DNA from: Albula goreensis
Lineage: Eukaryota > Chordata > Actinopteri > Albuliformes > Albulidae
Direction: 5' to 3'
Length of the DNA: 64,000 nt
NCBI GenBank assembly: GCA_022829145.1
Contig: CM040758.1
Coordinates: forward strand, 26,712,075-26,776,074
A program made the position numbers and the translations under genes. Positions 58,720 through 64,000 of this stretch are shown piece after piece (positions within the stretch are counted from its first letter, which is position 1; every line of letters starts with the position of its first letter). Under the pieces are notes generated by a model. It had not been told where the DNA came from and did not search any database. It saw only the letters and a list, made by a program, of their open reading frames with translations.

Positions 58720-60491
58720 TTGTGTCCTTTCTGTGCCTGTTCCACGTGACCATCGACCATATCTGATACAGACATGGCAAAGTTATTATTTTTTTCCAAT
58801 CTTATGTAGTCTTATTAAATTGATCATGAGGATGTAGCCCTCAGCTATTGTGTACAACCCTTACTATCCATTTTAAATGAGTGAAGTTACATGCATTCAC
58901 TACATTTTTGAATTAAGAATATTCTTTTTCATATGGAGTCTGGACTCGAAATCTAACGTCAGTCGTCAGAGGCACCTTTTAGCATATCATTCCAGAACGA
59001 AAGGCAGCTACACTTACAAAAGGAACAGTTGCTTGAAAGAGAACATGAAAAACTTAAATTAGGAAACGTCCAGTGGCTATATACGGACAGCTATATGCTT
59101 GACATAGACTGGAGTCTGGACTGTCACGTGGTGTAGTCAGTAGACGTCGGGTGCGTTCCAATACTTTTTCTCGTCTCCTTCTTCCCTGCCCTGGAAATAT
59201 GTGGAGGAAAGAAGGAGAGGAAACGAGTGGAGGAAAGGAAGAGACACTTTTGAGTATTGCAACGCATCCCTCGATGTGTACAAGAATGAATTTGGGTACC
59301 ACTCTCTCCGGGCCAGCGATAGACATTCTTCTAGTTCAATAAATCAAAACATGTGTCTTAATTCTGGTACCTAGCGGTCAAAAATGGCGCTACACCAATT
59401 CGGTTATATATCCCATTCTCCAGTTTAGCCTGACTCCACGGCTGTAGTGCGGACAACCTTGTGCTCACTTTGGCAGTATAGAGTAGATGTGTCAATCAAA
59501 GTGATACAGTTACAACCCTAAACCGTATTTATGAAAGAACAAGAGTATAAAACTTTAAGTGAAGTAAGTGAAGAGAAACAAGAATTTGGCCTTGCAGTAG
59601 GCTAATGCACAATTTCGGCCATCTACATATCATAAAATAGCCAGCAAATGAACAATGCGCTGAACATCTCAACAATTTGCAGATATTGTCAAAGTTTCAA
59701 ACTTTCTTCCATAACTAGTCCTTTTAGTGCAGAAGTAAACAGAAATCCACGGGTTGAAAGTCAGTATATATATAATGAACTAATGAATGAATGAGTGGGT
59801 GGATGAATGAATGCAGCCCGTATGAGGAAATGTGTTCCGCACACAATGGGCACAATATTTAAACATAAACATCATAAGACAACAACAAATAAACACCAAT
59901 GTCACGTCACTACCGCCACATATTTTTGGGGTTTTGCCTTCTGAATAAAACGTTCGGGCTAAGAGAATAAAAACAACATATACAAAACAAACAAATAACC
60001 TCGTATTAATAAAAATAAGCAGTTCCCGTTCGACTTGAGGGCATGGACCAGCCTACATGAGAGAGTGCTCCTCCCAATAGCCGAGCCTCTTAAATGGACA
60101 TTTAAATCCACCAATAAATTTGCTCTACGGCCAAGGCGGACGCAAAGACCAACGTGCTCTGAGAACAGTCAACTCTCACACAAAGGCGGTGACTGGAGGA
60201 CTAAGTATCTGCACACAGTCAATGCCAATTGGACTAGACGGATTTGGAGGCGGAGTTGGAGGATGGGTACTGTCCCGGCATGCAAAAGGACAACGCGGTA
60301 ACGTTCGGCACGCAGCGTGTACGAGCTGACCGTCGGGAAGGGAAAACACAAATTAAAAAAACCATAAAACCATAAAGGGTAAACGAAACATTAAAGAAAT
60401 TATCATTTGAAAGTCAACTATTTGCAGCAGGAACAAACCTCTCATATAGTTGCTGTCATAATTGGATTGGTTAAGCGACGGTTTACGGAAG
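58720..60491. other. region between the divergent Ig-like and prpf19 genes
   Basis: No exon was recognised. A CCAAT-type ATTGGATTGG at about 60460 lies close to the prpf19 ATG, and the 5'UTR there must be short. The 88-codon open frame at 60035 has no splice or family support. Confidence 0.45.
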
Positions 60492-63400
60492 ATGTCTCTA
60501 GTTTGTGCAAGTAAGTTCAAATGAATGAATGGCCTCTGAGCACGACATGTTTTGCATTGTTGAATTCCGAATTGTTTACTCTTTTATAAATTTGTCGATA
60601 TTGTATTATCTGGTTTAAAATGGAACCAATTTCTGCAGACCCTTTTCGCTAGGCTTGTTGTTTAGCCATCTTCCCAAGTCTTGCTAAGTTAGCTTTGCAG
60701 CTAGCTAACGCAAGATGTGCTAACCAGCAGAAGTTTAACTCTTGATTGCTTTCTACTAGTTGACTTGCTGGTAAAGACAACTAGCAATTGTGTAGAAAAT
60801 TTGGAGATGCTACTGGGCGCCTGCCTGGATGTGTAGTGTAAACAGCTGCAACGGGTTCAGCATTTATTTAAATGTTTTAGTGTTGCTAGTGCTAAACCAG
60901 TTATTAGCTACACTGCAGCACATTATCGATTCAGACCTGTTGACTGTGGATTGTAGATGGCTTTGATTATGATTTAGACTAGCGGTTCCGTTCCAGCATG
61001 CCTGGCTGTTTAAGGGTATTTATCTTATGTCTGTTGTGTGCTGTTGTTTACTTAACAGCCACGGTGAAAATGCACCGTGCATGCATCGTTGAGGAGGCCT
61101 CCGGGCGGCGCTTCTCAAACTCAGTCCAGGGGAAACCTGGTGTGCACAGATTTTTGTTACAGTCAGGTTTTCTCGGCCCTTTCCCATTTTGGAATCTGTT
61201 AAATGATAATGTAATAAGTAGATTACTTGAAGTAATCAGTGCACGGTTTCACCAGTCAGTACCCTACTCATGTCACCTGTCAGCCTGTAGATGAATCACT
61301 CAGAATATAACCTCTTTGTTTCGGCAGCTTTTGTCAGATAGTCATTTATGATGATGAATATCTTATATAATGTGGGATGTGACAGCTCTATAATGCCCTA
61401 AGGAATTAAGTGTCTAATTAAGAACATCAGACAACTTGACTCCATTCAGGGGTCACAGCTGCAACTTGTCCAGAAGCCAGCAGATGCAGAAGCCTTTTGA
61501 CTGAGTCCCAGTACCATCTATGGCAAATACACTGTGTATTAAGAACATAGCACATGTGGATGGATAGACAGGTATACTAATAATGTATATCTAAGGTAAG
61601 ATGTATGTTGTAATTAGACATTTTTAACTGGATTTTCCCTGGCAGTTTATAGGATTAGGTTCCCAGTAGTCAACATTTGGGTTGCAAAGGGAAGGAATTT
61701 TTCAGGTAAAAATTTCTCAGTAGTCTTGCAGGGAAAATGACCCCTCACTGTACATTTGGGAATTTTCAGTCCATTAAATGTATGCTGCATTGAAGAGAAT
61801 CCATGCTGGTGGATGATTTTTTCTTTGGAACTGGAAGCAGAAGCGAAAGCAGAATCCCTCCCCTCCCCTCTCTTCTCTCACTGCCCTGGCTGTTGCGCAG
61901 ATTGAGGGAGGTGCAGAGACAGCCAGGTCGATGGGAGGAGGCAGTACCTGAGCCTCTGTAAGTTACAGGGAGTGTAAATCAGGGCTTTCGCTGACCTCTC
62001 AGCTCTTTCCTCCCCAGTCTCTAATGAGGTCCCGGAGCGCCCTGTGTGTCTCCCGTGTCCAACCTTGTGTTTGAGCGCCGTCTCATCGAGAAGTACATCG
62101 CAGAGAACGGGGCGGACCCCATCAACGGACAGCCCCTGTCTGAGGAGCAGCTTATCGACATCAAGGGTGAGGGCATGTTTGTGTGTGTGTGTGTTAGTGT
62201 GTGTGAGTGTGTGTTAGTGTATGACTGTGTATGTTTGTATGTGACTGTGTGTGTGTGTGTGTGTGTGAGAGAGTGTGTGTGTGACTGTGTGTGTGTGTGT
62301 GTTAGTGTGTGACTGTGTGTGTGTGTGTGTGACTGTGTGTGTTTGTATGTGACTGTGTGTGTTTGTATGTGACTGTGTGTGTGTTAGTGTGTGACTGTGT
62401 GTGTGTGTTAGTGTGTGAGTGTGTGACTGTGTGTGCTCTTCTCCTCCTCAGTCTCCCACCCCGTGCGACCCAAGGCTCCCTCTGCCACCAGCATTCCTGC
62501 CATCCTCAAGGCCCTGCAGGATGAGTGGGTGAGTCTGTGCTCACTGTGTGCATTGCAGCAGGGTTTGTTTTAATCTATGTTTTTTTACTGTGCTCTCCTC
62601 ACTGTGTCAGTAATTTGCATTCTCCACATCTTGAGGTGTCAGTGTGCTGTGCTTGTCGGTACTGTGTGTGTCAGTACTCTCTGTGTCAGTGCTGTGCAGT
62701 GTTAATGTGCTCTCTCTCTGTGTCAGTGCTGTGCAGTGTTAATGCGCTCTCTCTCTGTGTCAGTGCTGTGTGTCAGTGCTGTGCAGTGTTAATGCGCTCT
62801 CTCTGTGTCAGTGCTGTGCAGTGTTAATGCGCTTTCTCTCTTTGTCAGGACGCGGTGATGTTGCACAGCTTCACGCTGCGGCAGCAGCTGCAGACGACGC
62901 GGCAGGAGCTCTCACATGCCCTGTACCAGCATGACGCCGCCTGCAGGGTCATCGCCCGCCTCACCAAGGAGGTGACGGCCGCCCGTGAGGGTGAGAGCTT
63001 GCTCCCTGTCTCTGCCCCTAGCTCTCCCTCTGCCTGCCCGTCAGCCCTGACCTGTGCACTGGACTTCCAGTTGTAAGTTGTGCTGATAAATGCTAAATGC
63101 TAGTATCCTCTGTCCGTAGCTTTGGCCACCCTGAAGCCCCAGGCTGGATTGGTGGTCCCCCAGGCTGTCCCCGCCTCCCAGCCTCCGGCCGCGGTGAGTG
63201 AGTGCGCCAAACGTCTGTCAGTCAGAGAATAACCTTGGGAGGGTGTTAAATACTGGTCACTGAGGGCTCCCACACCTTTTGAACAATGGAACTGACCATA
63301 TGGATATGTGACTTCAGCCTCTTTCTAGCTCTCTGAGTGTGTGTTTATGCATGTTTATTGTTCTTTGATTGCTGGTGTAAAATAGAGTCAAAATCTTACT

Positions 63401-64000
63401 TTCTCTCTTCCTCCACTTCCGTTTTGATTCCCCATTCTTCCAACCCCCCTGTCTCAACCACTCTCTCTTTGTTCTTCCCTCTTCTGTCCTTATTCCCCCT
63501 CCTCATCTCTCCCCCTCCCCCTCTCTGTCTCTCCCTCCCTGTCTCCCCCCTCCCTCTCTCTGTCTCAGGCTGGAGGAGGAGAGCTCATGGAGCTGAATGA
63601 ACAGGTGGGAATGACCCCGGAGATCATCCAGAAGGTACGAGAGCTCCGCCCATCAGTTACCATAGATACAGCCTCACTCGTTGCACTGTCAGCAGTGATG
63701 TTATGATGCCAGTGTCTGGGTGTAGATGATTATTAAAGAATCTCCTTCCTTCTCACCACCTGCAGCTGCAAGACAAGGCCACAGTCCTGACCACCGAGAG
63801 GAAGAAGGTACGGCTCCACTGGTTACTGATGGAGTAAACACTGTGTGTGTGTGTCAGTGTGGAGTAAACACTGTGTGTGTGTGTGTGTGTGTCAGTGTGG
63901 AGTAAACACTGTGTGTGTGTGTCAGGGTGGAGTAAACACTGTGTTTTTCTCTGCTGTCTCTCTCAGAGGGGGAAGACTGTACCGGAGGAGCTGGTCAGGG
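60492..64000 (+). CDS. prpf19: PRPF19 (PRP19) spliceosomal E3 ubiquitin ligase, N-terminal part
   Basis: Eight exons: 60492-60510, 62018-62166, 62452-62528, 62849-62990, 63120-63193, 63569-63634, 63766-63807 and 63967 to the window end. The protein starts MSLVCA then ISNEVPERP, continues with the U-box ([31 protein letters not shown]) and the [20 protein letters not shown] segment. The coiled coil for tetramerisation follows ([36 protein letters not shown]), then [18 protein letters not shown] and TVLTTERKK. It matches human PRPF19 nearly residue for residue. The protein is the core of the Prp19/CDC5L complex and also acts in the DNA damage response. The C-terminal WD40 propeller lies beyond the right edge. 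Exon 2 lacks one base: after SNEVPERP the frame is wrong until VSPVSN, and exons 1 plus 2 total 168 nt where 169 is needed. The run CCC at 62040-62042 is the likely site. Confidence 0.95.
62170..62440. repeat. (GT)n compound microsatellite
   Basis: GT runs interspersed with TTAGTGTGTGACTG and TTTGTATGTGACTG units, in intron 2 of prpf19. The open Val/Cys-rich frames here are artefacts. Confidence 0.96.
62680..62845. repeat. tandem repeat, about 35-40-bp unit, four copies
   Basis: Units contain CTGTGTCAGTGCTGTGCAGT then GTTAATGCGCTCTCT. The array abuts the acceptor of prpf19 exon 4; the last unit's CTTTCTCTCTTTGTCAG is the acceptor's pyrimidine tract. Confidence 0.88.
63840..63945. repeat. tandem repeat, about 30-40-bp unit with (GT)n
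   Basis: Three to four copies of GGAGTAAACACT followed by a GT run of varying length and CAGTGT/CAGGGT, in the last prpf19 intron of the window. Confidence 0.9.

Overview
The window is vertebrate nuclear DNA, almost certainly from a teleost fish. Genes are split into short exons (about 40-300 nt, one of 686 nt) with canonical GT/AG borders. Intergenic DNA is AT-rich. Microsatellites and minisatellites are very frequent, and at least one dispersed element has the widespread fish tail. No prokaryotic, plasmid, viral or CRISPR signal was seen. Long open frames are rare, and most of them are read-through of simple repeats, so genes were assembled by hand from splice sites, phase and remembered family sequences.

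Layout. (1) 1-2.4 kb, minus: 5' part of a cd5-like gene with signal peptide, Ser/Pro-rich stalk and one SRCR domain; it runs off the left edge. (2) 2.4-9.6 kb: intergenic, with several tandem repeats. (3) 10.3-13.7 kb, minus: vps37c, an ESCRT-I subunit. (4) 17.0-28.0 kb: two MS4A-like four-transmembrane genes, head to head around a putative shared promoter near 22.4-22.8 kb. (5) 28-35.5 kb: repeats, a MITE-like element, a duplicated block and a fish-specific dispersed repeat. (6) 36.0-41.2 kb, minus: fructose-bisphosphate aldolase, best matching aldob. (7) 43.2-43.6 kb: tRNA-Glu(CTC) on minus and an intron-containing tRNA-Tyr(GTA) on plus. (8) 44.7-46.8 kb, plus: tmem109. (9) 51.8-57.4 kb, minus: a two-domain Ig-like type I membrane protein with a long Pro-rich tail, which I cannot name. 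(10) 60.5-64.0 kb, plus: prpf19, with the U-box and coiled-coil exons; the WD40 part lies beyond the right edge.

CD5, VPS37C, MS4A, TMEM109 and PRPF19 all lie in human 11q12.2, so most of the window is a conserved-synteny block. The aldolase and the Ig-like gene are the members I do not expect there. The genes share no single pathway: immune surface proteins (cd5-like, MS4A-like, Ig-like) sit among housekeeping genes (vps37c, aldob, tmem109, prpf19).

Two things stand out. First, three conserved genes (vps37c, aldob, prpf19) each lack exactly one base in a C/G run inside an otherwise intact coding exon. This looks like systematic base-level assembly error rather than three gene losses. Second, the Ig-like gene has Ig domains with no cysteine, a coding minisatellite in its tail, and two separate tandem arrays that each copy one of its own exon/intron donor junctions (10 donor-like sites 45 bp apart; 3 donors 40 bp apart).
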